Source: Aquabacter sediminis
GTDB taxonomy: Bacteria; Pseudomonadota; Alphaproteobacteria; Rhizobiales; Xanthobacteraceae
DNA length: 64,000 bases
NCBI RefSeq assembly: GCF_028863665.1
Contig: NZ_JARBFX010000003.1
Span: 310,001 to 374,000 of the forward strand
Direction: 5' to 3'
Made by a program: the position numbers and the translations under genes. The notes under the pieces are model-generated. The model saw only the letters and a program-made list of their open reading frames with translations, had not been told where the DNA came from and searched no databases. Below are positions 17,205-25,728 of the stretch, one piece after another. Each line of letters begins with the position of its first letter. The first letter of the stretch is position 1.

Positions 17205-18113
17205 ATGAGCCTGTCCGCCGAGATCTTGAAGACGGTGATCCTGCCGCTCAGCGGATCGAAGGCCATGATGGCCGATCCGAGCCGGCTGGAAGCGGCGGCT
17301 TTGAAGTCCCAGTCCGCCGGCGCCTCGCCCCCCGGCCTGCTGCTGCGGCGGGGCGTGCAGGTTCTGGAGAGCAACGAGACGGGAACGCACTGCTTCCATT
17401 GCTTCCCGGACGGCGACAGCGTCGCCACGCGCGTGCTCTACGTGCATGGCGGCGCCTATTCCCTGGAGCTCGCCAGCTACCAGTGGTCGATCATCACCGA
17501 CCTGGTGCGCCGCTGCGGCACACCCTTCCATGTGCCCGTCTTTCCCCTTGCCCCCCGCCACACCTGGCGCGAGGCCATGGACGCGCTGCTCGCCATCCAG
17601 GCGGTGCTGGTCCAGCGCGACGGGCCGCTGGTGCTGATGGGGGATTCGTCGGGCGCGGCGCTGGCCTTGTCCCTGGCGCAGGAATTGCGGGCGCGCGGCG
17701 ACAAGGGCGTTGATGCCCTCGTCCTGCTGTCGCCGGCCCTCGACTATACCTTCTCGGCTCCCGAAAGCGCCGAGATCGCGCCCCACGATCCCCTGCTGGC
17801 CCAGGCCGGGCCGCGCTGGGCCGCCGCCGCCTTTTCCCCCACCGGGGATGCCTCGGATCCGGCGGTGAGCCCGCTCTTCGGCGATTTCAGGGGCCTGCCC
17901 TCCCTCCATCTGTTCGGCGGCACGCTGGACCTCACCAGCCCGGACGCCGTGCGTGCCCATGAGCGGGCGCAGGCGGCAGGGGCGCGCTCCTACCTGCGCC
18001 TTTACGACGACATGCCCCATGTCTTCATGTCCGCCTCCATCCCCGAGGCGGAGGAATGCCTGGGCGAGATCGCCCGTGTGCTTGACGAGGTGGAGCGGCA
18101 CGCCCGCCCGTGA
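17205..18113 (+). CDS. Alpha/beta hydrolase, hormone-sensitive-lipase type esterase
   Basis: 302 residues. The oxyanion-hole motif HGGAYS (about residue 83), the nucleophile elbow GDSSGAAL (GxSxG, Ser near 149), an acid residue in GTLDLTSPD and the C-terminal His in DMPHVF make up the HSL-family triad. It probably hydrolyses acyl esters in the cytoplasm, as no signal peptide is seen. AGAAGGAG lies five bases before the ATG. It stands alone, 217 bp after the HTH regulator. Confidence 0.82.
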   Translation: MSLSAEILKTVILPLSGSKAMMADPSRLEAAALKSQSAGASPPGLLLRRGVQVLESNETGTHCFHCFPDGDSVATRVLYVHGGAYSLELASYQWSIITDLVRRCGTPFHVPVFPLAPRHTWREAMDALLAIQAVLVQRDGPLVLMGDSSGAALALSLAQELRARGDKGVDALVLLSPALDYTFSAPESAEIAPHDPLLAQAGPRWAAAAFSPTGDASDPAVSPLFGDFRGLPSLHLFGGTLDLTSPDAVRAHERAQAAGARSYLRLYDDMPHVFMSASIPEAEECLGEIARVLDEVERHARP

Positions 18114-18201
18114 GGCGCCCGCCCGCCCTTCCCCTTGAGGTTGCGCGCAGGCCCGATCGGGGGCAGGCTGCGCCGCCCTTCTTCGCCCGCGAGGCTTTCT
18201 C

Positions 18202-19083
18202 ATGAATCCCGGTGACTTCCTCGGCAGCGGCGCGGTGACCCTGGCGTTCGCCGCCTTCGTCATCTTGTGCATCTTCCTCGGCGTGCGCATCGTGCCGCAG
18301 TCGGAAAAATATGTGGTTGAACGCTTCGGCCGCCTGCGCGCGGTGCTGGGGCCGGGCATCAATTTCGTCATCCCCTTCTTCGACCGGGTGGCGCACAAGA
18401 TCTCCATCCTGGAGCGCCAGCTTCCCAATGCCACCCAGGACGCCATCACCGCCGACAATGTGCTGGTGCGGGTGGAGACCTCGGTCTTCTATCGCATCAC
18501 CGAGCCGGAAAAGACCGTCTACCGCATCCGCGACGTGGACGCGGCCATTGCCACCACGGTCGCCGGCATCGTGCGCTCGGAGATCGGCAAGCTGGAGCTG
18601 GACCAGGTGCAGTCCAACCGCGCCCAGCTCATCGAGCGGGTGCGCGAGCATGTGCGCGCCATGGTGGACGACTGGGGCGTGGAGGTGACGCGGGCCGAGA
18701 TCCTGGACGTCAATCTGGACGAGGCCACCCGCGCCGCCATGCTCCAGCAGCTCAATGCCGAGCGCGCCCGCCGCGCCCAGGTGATGGAGGCGGAAGGCCG
18801 CAAGCGCTCGGTGGAGCTGGCCGCCGACGCGGCGCTTTATGCCGCCGAGCAGGAGGCCAAGGCCCGCCGTGTCACGGCGGATGCGGAAGCCTATGCCACC
18901 GGCGTGATTGCCGCCGCCATCTCCGCCAATGGCCTGGAGGCGGCGCAGTTCCAGATCGCCCAGAAGCAGGTGGCCGCGCTCGCGGAAGTGGCCAAGGGAA
19001 ATGGCCAGCAGACCATCCTCATCCCGGCACAGGCGCTGGAGGCCTTCGCCGACGCCTTCAAGATGCTGAAGGGGCGCGCCTGA
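18202..19083 (+). CDS. SPFH/Band 7 membrane protein, QmcA-like
   Basis: 293 residues. One N-terminal membrane helix (about residues 12-30) is followed by an SPFH domain beginning QSEKYVVERFGR and containing the slipin/stomatin pattern TADNVLVRVETSVFYRI. A charged coiled coil rich in Ala/Glu/Arg comes next (residues 175-245), then an oligomerisation tail. QmcA-type proteins form large membrane-microdomain assemblies. The NfeD partner begins two bases downstream, the classical gene pair, so they are co-translated. Confidence 0.88.
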   Translation: MNPGDFLGSGAVTLAFAAFVILCIFLGVRIVPQSEKYVVERFGRLRAVLGPGINFVIPFFDRVAHKISILERQLPNATQDAITADNVLVRVETSVFYRITEPEKTVYRIRDVDAAIATTVAGIVRSEIGKLELDQVQSNRAQLIERVREHVRAMVDDWGVEVTRAEILDVNLDEATRAAMLQQLNAERARRAQVMEAEGRKRSVELAADAALYAAEQEAKARRVTADAEAYATGVIAAAISANGLEAAQFQIAQKQVAALAEVAKGNGQQTILIPAQALEAFADAFKMLKGRA

Positions 19084-19084
19084 C

Positions 19085-19381
19085 ATGTGGACGGTGTGGT
19101 GGGTCTGGGTGGTGGCCGGCATCGTGCTGGCCATCCTGGAAATGCTGACCTCGGGCTACATCTTCCTGGGATTCGCCATCGGCGCGGCGGTGGTGGGGGC
19201 GCTCCTCGCGCTGGGCCTGCTGGGGGAGAGCGTGCCTCTGCTTCTGCTGGTCTTTGCCTGCGCCGCACTCGCCGCCTGGCTTGGCCTGCGCCGCCTCACC
19301 CGCGCCAGAAGCGGCAAGGGAAAGGGCGTGCACATGCGCGGCAATGTGAAGATCTGGGACAAGGACGTGAACGAGAATTGA
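19085..19381 (+). CDS. NfeD family protein (partner of the QmcA-like protein)
   Basis: 98 residues: two or three hydrophobic segments (VAGIVLAILEMLTSGYIFLG, then a long Ala/Leu/Gly stretch to residue 75) and a very short C-terminal piece. It belongs to the NfeD1b/YbbK class. The OB-fold domain typical of longer NfeD proteins is missing or very short. It follows the stomatin-like gene directly (ATG one base after its TGA), as in most genomes. Confidence 0.82.
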   Translation: MWTVWWVWVVAGIVLAILEMLTSGYIFLGFAIGAAVVGALLALGLLGESVPLLLLVFACAALAAWLGLRRLTRARSGKGKGVHMRGNVKIWDKDVNEN

Positions 19382-19466
19382 ACGCCTCATCGCTGTTCTG
19401 AGGACGCAGGGCGATCCCTGCCCCAGAGCAGTCCCGGCCGGGCGCAAGCATGCCCTCGCCCAATAA

Positions 19467-19628
19467 CCGCTTTCAGCCAAGGCCAAGACGATCTACGATT
19501 CCGCATCCGGGGATCTTGAACGATTCACGGTCAGGGATCGGGAAAACGAAGCTGTCCTCGCCGCCACCCAGGCTTTCCTGAAGGGCGGGGGAGCGGAGGC
19601 CTTCGGCGAGAGGATGCAGGAGCGGTGA
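19467..19628 (+). other. Coding-like fragment without a start codon
   Basis: The 320-bp gap between the NfeD gene and the next small gene holds one in-frame stretch from just after a TAA (19463-19466 region) to TGA 19626-19628. The part after 19488 translates as TIYDSASGDLERFTVRDREN and on to FGERMQER. It has protein-like composition but the only Met is near its end and no GTG/TTG start is available. It may be a decayed small gene or chance. The rest of the gap (19382-19460) contains a weak hairpin, GCAGGG-CGAT-CCCTGC at 19406-19421. Confidence 0.25.
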
Positions 19629-19701
19629 CCGGCCAAGGTCAGACCGGATCTCTCCCGTGCCGCGCCACCCGGTTCCCACCCCGCGACAAGAGGACGTGAA
19701 T

Positions 19702-19917
19702 GTGACGAAGATGCCCGTGGACTTGAAGGCCCGTGCCGAAGCGGTCTTCTCCGCGCCTGCGGCTCCGGTGGCCCCCGAGGCGGACTCCGTGCAGGCCAAG
19801 ATGGCCCGCCAGAGGGCGCTGCGCGAGGCGCGGGAGAAAGCGGAATCCGACCGCATGGAGATGGCCCGCGAGAAGACCCGCCGCGCGCGGGAAGCGCGGC
19901 AGGCGCGGGCCAAGTAG
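19702..19917 (+). CDS. Small hypothetical basic coiled-coil protein
   Basis: 71 residues from the GTG at 19702 (AGAGGA eight bases upstream) or slightly shorter from ATG 19711. After an Ala/Pro-rich segment it is almost entirely charged helix (KMARQRALREAREKAESDRM and on), with heptad-like Arg/Glu/Ala spacing, ending in RQARAK. No membrane segment or known domain. I cannot assign a function; gene status rests on the SD, composition and clear start and stop. Confidence 0.45.
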   Translation: MTKMPVDLKARAEAVFSAPAAPVAPEADSVQAKMARQRALREAREKAESDRMEMAREKTRRAREARQARAK

Positions 19918-20062
19918 GCGCCACAAGGGAACGGCGCGGGGAAGGCAGAGGACACGCCTGGACGCGCGCCCGTCAGCGCCCGGCGGAGCCTGCGGCAACG
20001 GGAAACCGCTGCGCGCCGGTTGCATTGGTGGTAGGTTGCGTCCCAGGCGGGGGCCTACACTG

Positions 20063-20944
20063 ATGCGATATGACAGAATCACATGGCTGATGGCGGGGCT
20101 CGTGGCCCTGAGTTTCGGCGGGGCTTTTCGCGCGCCTCCCGCCATGGCGGCATCCGCCGCCGCCCCATGGACGATGCGCGACCAGGGTGAGACGGTGGAG
20201 GCGTTCACGCGCAACCGCGCCGGCTCCACCGCCCTCGTGCTCTCCTGTCGCCCCGGCGGCCCCCTGCGCCTCAGTCTCATTCTGTCCCTGCAATCGGGGT
20301 GGCGGCCGGACGGGGCGGCCATGCTGGACATTGACGGCGCCACCTTTCCCGTCGCCATCGAAGCGTTCGGCGCGGGGGTGTTCCTGAGCGATCTGGCCGG
20401 CGGGGGGCTCGGCCTCAAGCCGGACACCGTGCGGGCCATCGGCGCGGGCAAGGGTCTCACCTTGGCGGGACCGGCCACCCGCGCCATGACGCCGAAAGGC
20501 CCCGTCTTCGATCTGTCCGGCGCCGGCGAAGTGATCGCGCGGCTGACGGATAGGTGCGGGCTTGCCCACGCCGCCCCGGCCGGCAGCGCGCCGGCCGCGC
20601 CGCAGCCTGCGGCTCGCCTGCCCCTGGTGCCGGGGGAATATAGCGTCGGCCGCTGCCTCACGCCGCCCGACGCGGCGCGCTCCATCGGCCTCTATACTTT
20701 TCCCGACGGTCGTTTCGCCGGCCGGCAATTTCTCTCGCCTGCGGCGGAGGGCATGTTCGGCATCTGCACGCTCGCGGAGCCCCTCACCGTGGCAGGAAAC
20801 GTCTATTCCGGCGCCCCCTCCTGCGAGAGTGGCGGTCGCTCCTCATCTGATCTCGGGCGCTTTCGGTTCAGCTTCCAGGTTGTGGACGAGAAGACTTTCG
20901 TCTCGAAGGGCAAGACCTATGCCTGGTGTGCAGCGCATCGCTGA
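20063..20944 (+). CDS. Hypothetical secreted protein
   Basis: 293 residues. The signal peptide (residues 1-30) ends AMAASA. An N-terminal half of about 125 residues (SCRPGGPLRLSLILSLQSGW ... VIARLTDRCG, with two Cys) resembles the small periplasmic domains often annotated as invasion-associated or IalB-like in Rhizobiales, but the match is weak. After a Pro/Ala linker (residues 175-195), a second domain contains three Cys (GRCLTPPD, GICTLAEP, APSCESGG) and ends YAWCAAHR. No function can be assigned. The start at 20063 gives the signal peptide; the SD is weak. Confidence 0.6.
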   Translation: MRYDRITWLMAGLVALSFGGAFRAPPAMAASAAAPWTMRDQGETVEAFTRNRAGSTALVLSCRPGGPLRLSLILSLQSGWRPDGAAMLDIDGATFPVAIEAFGAGVFLSDLAGGGLGLKPDTVRAIGAGKGLTLAGPATRAMTPKGPVFDLSGAGEVIARLTDRCGLAHAAPAGSAPAAPQPAARLPLVPGEYSVGRCLTPPDAARSIGLYTFPDGRFAGRQFLSPAAEGMFGICTLAEPLTVAGNVYSGAPSCESGGRSSSDLGRFRFSFQVVDEKTFVSKGKTYAWCAAHR

Positions 20945-20989
20945 GGACGGTGGGCGCGCCCGCCGGGGTCGCGCGCGAAGGGGGGCACG

Positions 20990-21781
20990 ATGTTTCCGAT
21001 CTTCATCCACATCATCGACGACCGCGACGCCCATTCAGGAGCCGGCATTCTCTTCCTGGCCGTCTTCGGGCTCGCGGCGGCGGCGGCGGCCGTGTTCGGG
21101 GTGGTGTTCCTGATCTTTGGTTTTCCCGCCACGGTGATGCTGCCTTTGGCCTATCTGGTCTCCGGGCTGCTGTTTCCCGGCGTCCTGTCGCTCTCGCTGG
21201 TCCAGCTCAGTGTCTGCTTCGCGGTGATCCTTGTCGGCGTGATGCTCCTGCTGAGTGCCCTGCCGCGCTGGGTGGGGGCCGGCCTGTGCGGCCTCGGCGC
21301 GGTCCAGTCGGTGACCTGGATGGAGCTGGAGCCGGGGCCTTGGGCCATCGCCTTCCTGATCCTGATCGCGGTCGGCTTTTCCACCTGGGGCTTCATCCTG
21401 GCCACGGTGATCGGGCGGCTGCCGGGGCTGCGCACCCTGCGGGCGCTGAGCCGCTCCCGTGCCGCCAATCTCATCTGCCCGCCTTTGGCGGCCGTGGGCG
21501 TCGTCGCCATCCTCCACGCCCTGAACCTGTTCGGCCCACCCTCGGCCCAGACGGTCAGCCCGCTGATCCGGGACATGTGGCTCGCGGGCCTGGTGCTGGC
21601 ATGGCTCCTGCTGGTGGGGGGCGTCGCGTGGCTGGCGCAGCGCCGCGGCACCGCCCTGCCCCGCTATGGGGTGCGCAGGCGAGCGTGCGATGGCGGATTA
21701 AGGTGCGCGTGCGCCCTTCGCGCGCCCTGCGCGATCCGGCCGGGAAAGGAGAGCCAATGGCCGACGATGCCCTGCCCTTGA
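20990..21781 (+). CDS. Hypothetical multi-pass membrane protein
   Basis: 263 residues with about seven hydrophobic segments between residues 18 and 222 (for example FLAVFGLAAAAAAVFGVVFL and AGLVLAWLLLVGGVAWLAQ). The last 35 residues are Arg/Cys-rich and overlap the next gene, so this C-terminus may be non-conserved. AAGGGGGG lies a few bases before the ATG. I do not recognise the family. It follows the secreted protein by 45 bp and may be cotranscribed with it and with the next two small genes. Confidence 0.55.
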   Translation: MFPIFIHIIDDRDAHSGAGILFLAVFGLAAAAAAVFGVVFLIFGFPATVMLPLAYLVSGLLFPGVLSLSLVQLSVCFAVILVGVMLLLSALPRWVGAGLCGLGAVQSVTWMELEPGPWAIAFLILIAVGFSTWGFILATVIGRLPGLRTLRALSRSRAANLICPPLAAVGVVAILHALNLFGPPSAQTVSPLIRDMWLAGLVLAWLLLVGGVAWLAQRRGTALPRYGVRRRACDGGLRCACALRAPCAIRPGKESQWPTMPCP

Positions 21782-22017
21782 GCGAGAACCTGCCCCTGAG
21801 CGAGAAGGAGAAGGAAATCCTTCAGTTTCTCCACTTCTATCGCGGCATCGCGGACAAGAGCCCGCACATCCTGCGCGAGATGGACGATTACATTGACGGG
21901 CTCTCGCACCAGGAGGTGGCGTTCCTGCTCCGCCATCGGACGCGGCTGGACCACAGGGATGCTACATCCGCGCTCGACCCGCACGCCGCACCGCAGGCGC
22001 CCGGCGACGGGGAATGA
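21757..22017 (+). CDS. Small hypothetical protein
   Basis: 86 residues, mostly alpha-helical and charged, with no signal peptide or membrane helix. The centre, EKEILQFLHFYRGIADKSPH, then REMDDYIDGL, is the most protein-like part. AAAGGAG lies six bases upstream of the ATG. It overlaps the 3' end of the membrane-protein gene by 25 bp in another frame. No known domain is recognised; a regulatory or adaptor role cannot be judged. Confidence 0.5.
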   Translation: MADDALPLSENLPLSEKEKEILQFLHFYRGIADKSPHILREMDDYIDGLSHQEVAFLLRHRTRLDHRDATSALDPHAAPQAPGDGE

Positions 22018-22059
22018 GGATGTCCTCCCCTTGCCCACCAACGCCGAGGTCGCAGGCCG

Positions 22060-22605
22060 ATGGATGACACCACGGATGCAGGGAACGGGGACGGGGACGG
22101 GGACGGGGATCCGCACGGCGATGCCGCCCTCCCCCGCGCGGGAGCGGCCCGGCCGGGCGATGACGGTCCCGGCTTCACCTTGCCATTCTTCATGACCGCC
22201 GAATATGAGCGCCGGCGCGCCCTGCGCCGGCCCCTTCGCGCCGACGGGACGGTGTTCGCCGGCCTGTCTCCCGACACCGGCGCGGTGCTGCACACGCGAC
22301 CGGACGATGAAAGCCCCCATCCCGTCGATTTCTGCCTGATCCGCGGCCGCGATATCGACGCCCTCGCCCGTCGGGCGCGCTGGAATGGCTATGAGGATTG
22401 GCGCATCCCCTCCCCGGCTGAATTGCAGATGATGTACCAGGACCGGGACCTCATCCGAGGCTTTGGCGGCGACTGGTACTGGACGTCATGCCTGACCTCG
22501 CCGGTCACGCGGATGGCGCTGCGCTTCCGCGATGGCTGCCTGGCCGCGCATTATCTGGTTTCGGCAAAAGCGCGCCTGCGCCTGGTGCGCGATGGCGCGG
22601 CGTGA
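22060..22605 (+). CDS. DUF1566 (Lcl C-terminal-like) domain protein
   Basis: 181 residues. The N-terminus contains a Gly-Asp repeat encoded by a tandem GGGGAC repeat (22083-22110). The C-terminal 90 residues show the DUF1566 pattern: RWNGYEDWRIPSPAELQMMY, then GGDWYWTSCLTSP, RFRDGC and RLRLVRDG at the end. DUF1566 domains share a fold with C-type-lectin or FGE-like modules and are often found in secreted or surface proteins; here no signal peptide is evident. Function unknown. Confidence 0.65.
   Translation: MDDTTDAGNGDGDGDGDPHGDAALPRAGAARPGDDGPGFTLPFFMTAEYERRRALRRPLRADGTVFAGLSPDTGAVLHTRPDDESPHPVDFCLIRGRDIDALARRARWNGYEDWRIPSPAELQMMYQDRDLIRGFGGDWYWTSCLTSPVTRMALRFRDGCLAAHYLVSAKARLRLVRDGAA
22083..22110 (+). 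repeat. GGGGAC hexamer tandem repeat, potential G-quadruplex
   Basis: After GGGAAC come four GGGG runs separated by AC, giving a (GGGGAC)n array close to the start codon of the DUF1566 gene. Hexamer units keep the frame and encode alternating Gly-Asp. Four or more G4 runs with 2-nt loops form a textbook G-quadruplex motif on the coding strand, which could affect translation or replication. Confidence 0.6.
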
Positions 22606-22739
22606 TGGAGGCGCCCCCCTTGGACCGGCATGCGTTCCGGTGAGATGGATGCGCGATGTTCCGCGAGCCCGGCGCGTGGAGGGCGGAGCCGTGTCGCGGC
22701 GTGCAAACCGGCGATAATTGCCCCGCGGCCGCGTGGTGC

Positions 22740-22768
22740 TGGACAAGCTTCGCCGTGCACTGGACAAT
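22740..22768 (+). promoter_or_regulatory. Candidate sigma-70 promoter of the MFS-glycosyltransferase-P450 cluster
   Basis: TGGACA (22740-22745, 5/6 match to TTGACA), a 17-bp spacer, and GACAAT (22763-22768, 4/6 match to TATAAT) lie about 73 bp before the MFS start. A direct repeat TGGACAA (22740-22746 and 22761-22767) is spaced exactly 21 bp, two helical turns, and could be a regulator site. The rest of the 235-bp intergenic region shows no gene. Confidence 0.4.
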
Positions 22769-22840
22769 TGGCGCCATGTTACCGTTTCGCCGCAGGAATT
22801 CCCGCTGGCGGGGCGCCTGGGTCCGCACGGGGTTCGCCGC

Positions 22841-24391
22841 ATGAGGGTCGCGTCCACAGACAGCCGGCAGCGCTGGTGCGCGGTGTTCGCGGCGGCCGGT
22901 GCGCTGGGCATGATCATGATCGACGGCACCGGGACCGCCGTGGCGCTCCCCTCCATCCAGCGCGACCTGATGCTGAGCCATGGGGCGCAGCAATGGATCA
23001 TCACCCTCTATGCGCTCACCGTGGCCGTCGCCATCGCCACCGGGGGGCGGCTGGCAGACGTGGAGGGGCGCGCGCGCATGTTCCGCGCTGGCGTGGTGCT
23101 GTTCGCCTTCGGCTCCATGGTCAGCGGGCTTTCGGTGAACCTGCCCATGCTCCTGTGCGGGCGCGCCCTGGAGGGGCTCGGCAATATCATGATGGCGCCC
23201 GCCGCCGCGCTGCTGGCCACCGAGGCCTTCGGCCCCTCCGGGCGCGGCCGCGCCATGGGGCTCTATAGCGGGCTCGGGGGGCTGGCCATGGTCTTCGGCC
23301 CCATCGTGTGCGGGGCGCTGGTGCAGGCGGGGAGCTGGCGCTGGGCCTTCTTCGTCAATCTGCCGCTCGCCGCCCTCGTCCTGGTGCTGCTGGCGAAGGC
23401 TGGGCCTGCCGCCGCGAGCCCGCGCAGCGGCACTTTCCGGCCAGCCCATTCCCTGCTGCTGGCGGCGGCGCTCGGCCCCATGGTGCTCGGCCTGCAGCAG
23501 AGCCATTCCTGGGGCTGGACCTCGCCGCTCACCGTCGGCCTGATCGCCAGCGGATGCCTGCTGCTGGGGGTGTTCATTCTCACCCAGGCGCGGGCAGACG
23601 ACCCGCTGATGGATGTGCGCCTGTTCACGCGGCGGCAATTCAGCGCCGACGGGATCGTGCTGTTCTGCATTCAGAGCGCCATCGTGGGGCAATCGGCCTA
23701 TGGCGCCATCTTTCTCCAGCGGGTGCTGCATTTCACGCCCCTGGAGTCGGGCCTGGCCATGCTGCTCTTCCTGGTGCCCATGTTGATCTGCGCCCCGCTC
23801 TCGGGGGTGCTGTATGACCGCCATGGCGCGAAGCTTCCGGTGGTGGCGGGCCTCAGCCTCGCCACGCTCGGATTCTTCCTGGAGACCCAGGCCCTGCCGC
23901 GCATGGATTTCGCCTATATGGTGCCCGCCTTGATCCTGCTCGGCGCCGGCATCGGCCTGTGCGTCTCCCAGACCTATACGGACGGCACCGCCCAGGTGTC
24001 GGAAAGCCAGCGGGGCCGGGCCTTTGGCGCCCTGGATACGGTGCGTCAGCTGGGCGGCGCCATGGGCATGGCGGCCATCGGCACGGTGGTGGTGGCCATG
24101 GAGCGCGGACGCTTCCACGCCATCGCCGAGGCCTCGGGCGTCGAGGGGGCCGCGCGCGCGCAGCTCGAAGTCATCATGGAGCAAGCCATCTACGGCAATG
24201 AGGAGGCCGCGCGGACGCTCGCGGCGCAGGCACCGGCGGTGGCCGAGGCCCTGCGGCTCAGCGCGGCGCGCAGCATTGCCGATGGCTATTATGTGGGATT
24301 CATCATGCTCGCTGTCGCCTTGCTCGCCGTGATCGTCCTGATGCGCGGCCGTCCCAACACGACCCGCGCGCCCGTAAAGGTGACCATCTGA
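22841..24391 (+). CDS. MFS transporter, DHA2 (EmrB/QacA) drug-efflux type
   Basis: 516 residues with about 14 membrane helices. Features are the helix-1 motif IDGTGTAVALPSIQRDL (DHA2 motif D1), motif A in GGRLADVEGRARMF and motif C-like GLYSGLGGLAMVFGPIVCG. DHA2 proteins are proton antiporters that export amphipathic compounds. Its stop overlaps the start of the glycosyltransferase gene (TGATG), so the two are translationally coupled; export of the glycosylated product is the natural guess. The frame is open to 22718 but the ATG at 22841 starts just before helix 1; its SD is weak. Confidence 0.85.
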   Translation: MRVASTDSRQRWCAVFAAAGALGMIMIDGTGTAVALPSIQRDLMLSHGAQQWIITLYALTVAVAIATGGRLADVEGRARMFRAGVVLFAFGSMVSGLSVNLPMLLCGRALEGLGNIMMAPAAALLATEAFGPSGRGRAMGLYSGLGGLAMVFGPIVCGALVQAGSWRWAFFVNLPLAALVLVLLAKAGPAAASPRSGTFRPAHSLLLAAALGPMVLGLQQSHSWGWTSPLTVGLIASGCLLLGVFILTQARADDPLMDVRLFTRRQFSADGIVLFCIQSAIVGQSAYGAIFLQRVLHFTPLESGLAMLLFLVPMLICAPLSGVLYDRHGAKLPVVAGLSLATLGFFLETQALPRMDFAYMVPALILLGAGIGLCVSQTYTDGTAQVSESQRGRAFGALDTVRQLGGAMGMAAIGTVVVAMERGRFHAIAEASGVEGAARAQLEVIMEQAIYGNEEAARTLAAQAPAVAEALRLSAARSIADGYYVGFIMLAVALLAVIVLMRGRPNTTRAPVKVTI

Positions 24392-25659
24392 TGCGCATCG
24401 TCCTCGCCTCCCTCGGCTCGCTCGGCGACCTCTTCCCTATGCTGGCGGTGGCACAGGCCCTGAAGGCACGGGGCCATGAGCCGGTGGTCGCCGCCCCCGC
24501 CGCCTATGAGAGCCGCATCACCGCCCTCGGCCTGCCCTTCCATCCCCTGCGGCCGGATTTTCCGCCGGAGGTGCTGACCCATATTTTCGGCGACCCGGTC
24601 CATGGCGGAAAGCGCCTCTATCTGGAAACCGTCTTCCCTTGCGTGCGCGAGACCTATGCGGACCTCATGGCCGCCGCGCAGGGCGCCGATGCCCTGGTGG
24701 TGGGGGAACTGGTCTATGTGGCGCCTTTGGTGGCAGCCAAGCTCGGCCTGCCCTGGGCCAATGTGATGCTCTCGCCCACCACCTTCATGTCGGCGCTCGA
24801 CCCGTGCGTCCTCACCTGGTTCCCGGCGGGCTATCATCTGCGCCACCTCGGCACCTGGCCGCAGCGCATCCTGCTCAATATCGCGCGCCGCATGTCCAAT
24901 GCCTGGGGCGCGCCGCTCACCGCCCTGGCGCAGGAACTGGGGGTGGAGACCCATGGCGGTGTCCTGTTCGAGGGCAAGTTCTCGCCCCATCTGGTGCTGG
25001 CCCTGTTCTCCCCCGCCTTCGGCCCGCTCCAGCGGGACTGGCCGGCGGCCTCGGTCCAGACCGGCTTTCCCTTCCTGGCCCAGGCGCCCAACCCGGAAAC
25101 CGCCGCGCGCATCACCGCCTTCCTGGCGGCGGGGCCGGCGCCGGTGGTGTTCACGCTCGGCACCACCGTGGTGCACCTCGCCCGCGACTTCTACCAGATC
25201 GCCGCCGACACGGCGCAAGCCCTCGGCCGGCGGGCTGTCCTGCTCATGGGCAAGAATGAGCCGCCCAAGGCTCCCGCGGACCAGGTGCTGGCGCTGGACT
25301 TTGCCCCCCATGCGAGCCTCTTTCCCCATGCGGCCGCGGTGGTTCAGCACGGGGGCGTCGGCGGCTGCGCGGAGGCGCTGCGCGCCGGCGTGCCGGTGCT
25401 GACCATTCCCGTGGGCTTCGACCAGCCGGACAATGCCGAGCGCCTGCGCCGCATGGGGGTGGGCGCGGTGCTGCCCCACACGCGCGTCAGCCGGGAGACC
25501 CTGGAGCGCGCCTTGCGCGCGGTGCTCGCCGACACCGCCATGGCCGCCCGCGCCAAGGCGGTGGCCGCCGCCATGGACCCGGAGGGGGACATGGCCCGCA
25601 ACGTGGCGGCCATCGAGGCCATGGTCCGCCGCGCGCCGCGCGCGTCCACCGCCGCTTGA
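24391..25659 (+). CDS. UGT-type glycosyltransferase (GT1 family)
   Basis: 422 residues, GT-B fold. The N-terminal acceptor domain opens MRIVLASLGSLGDLFPMLAV, typical of lipid, sterol and macrolide glycosyltransferases. The C-terminal donor domain has the UGT signature: FAPHASLFPHAAAVVQHGGV, then GCAEALRAGVPVLTIPVGFDQPDNA, which binds a UDP- or TDP-sugar. No membrane segment. It overlaps the MFS gene by one base and precedes the P450 gene by 69 bp, indicating one operon. The acceptor may be a hydroxylated fatty acid made by the P450 (inference). Rhamnosyltransferase-like and sterol glucosyltransferase-like roles are alternatives. Confidence 0.88.
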   Translation: MRIVLASLGSLGDLFPMLAVAQALKARGHEPVVAAPAAYESRITALGLPFHPLRPDFPPEVLTHIFGDPVHGGKRLYLETVFPCVRETYADLMAAAQGADALVVGELVYVAPLVAAKLGLPWANVMLSPTTFMSALDPCVLTWFPAGYHLRHLGTWPQRILLNIARRMSNAWGAPLTALAQELGVETHGGVLFEGKFSPHLVLALFSPAFGPLQRDWPAASVQTGFPFLAQAPNPETAARITAFLAAGPAPVVFTLGTTVVHLARDFYQIAADTAQALGRRAVLLMGKNEPPKAPADQVLALDFAPHASLFPHAAAVVQHGGVGGCAEALRAGVPVLTIPVGFDQPDNAERLRRMGVGAVLPHTRVSRETLERALRAVLADTAMAARAKAVAAAMDPEGDMARNVAAIEAMVRRAPRASTAA

Positions 25660-25728
25660 CCGTCCCAATCCGGCCCCCATCCCAAACGAGGCCCCGAGGG
25701 GCCGAAAACACGTCCCAAGGAGTTCCCC

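Noticed and set aside
22083-22110. CRISPR or satellite array
   Set aside because: The repeat unit is 6 bp without spacers and lies inside a coding region.
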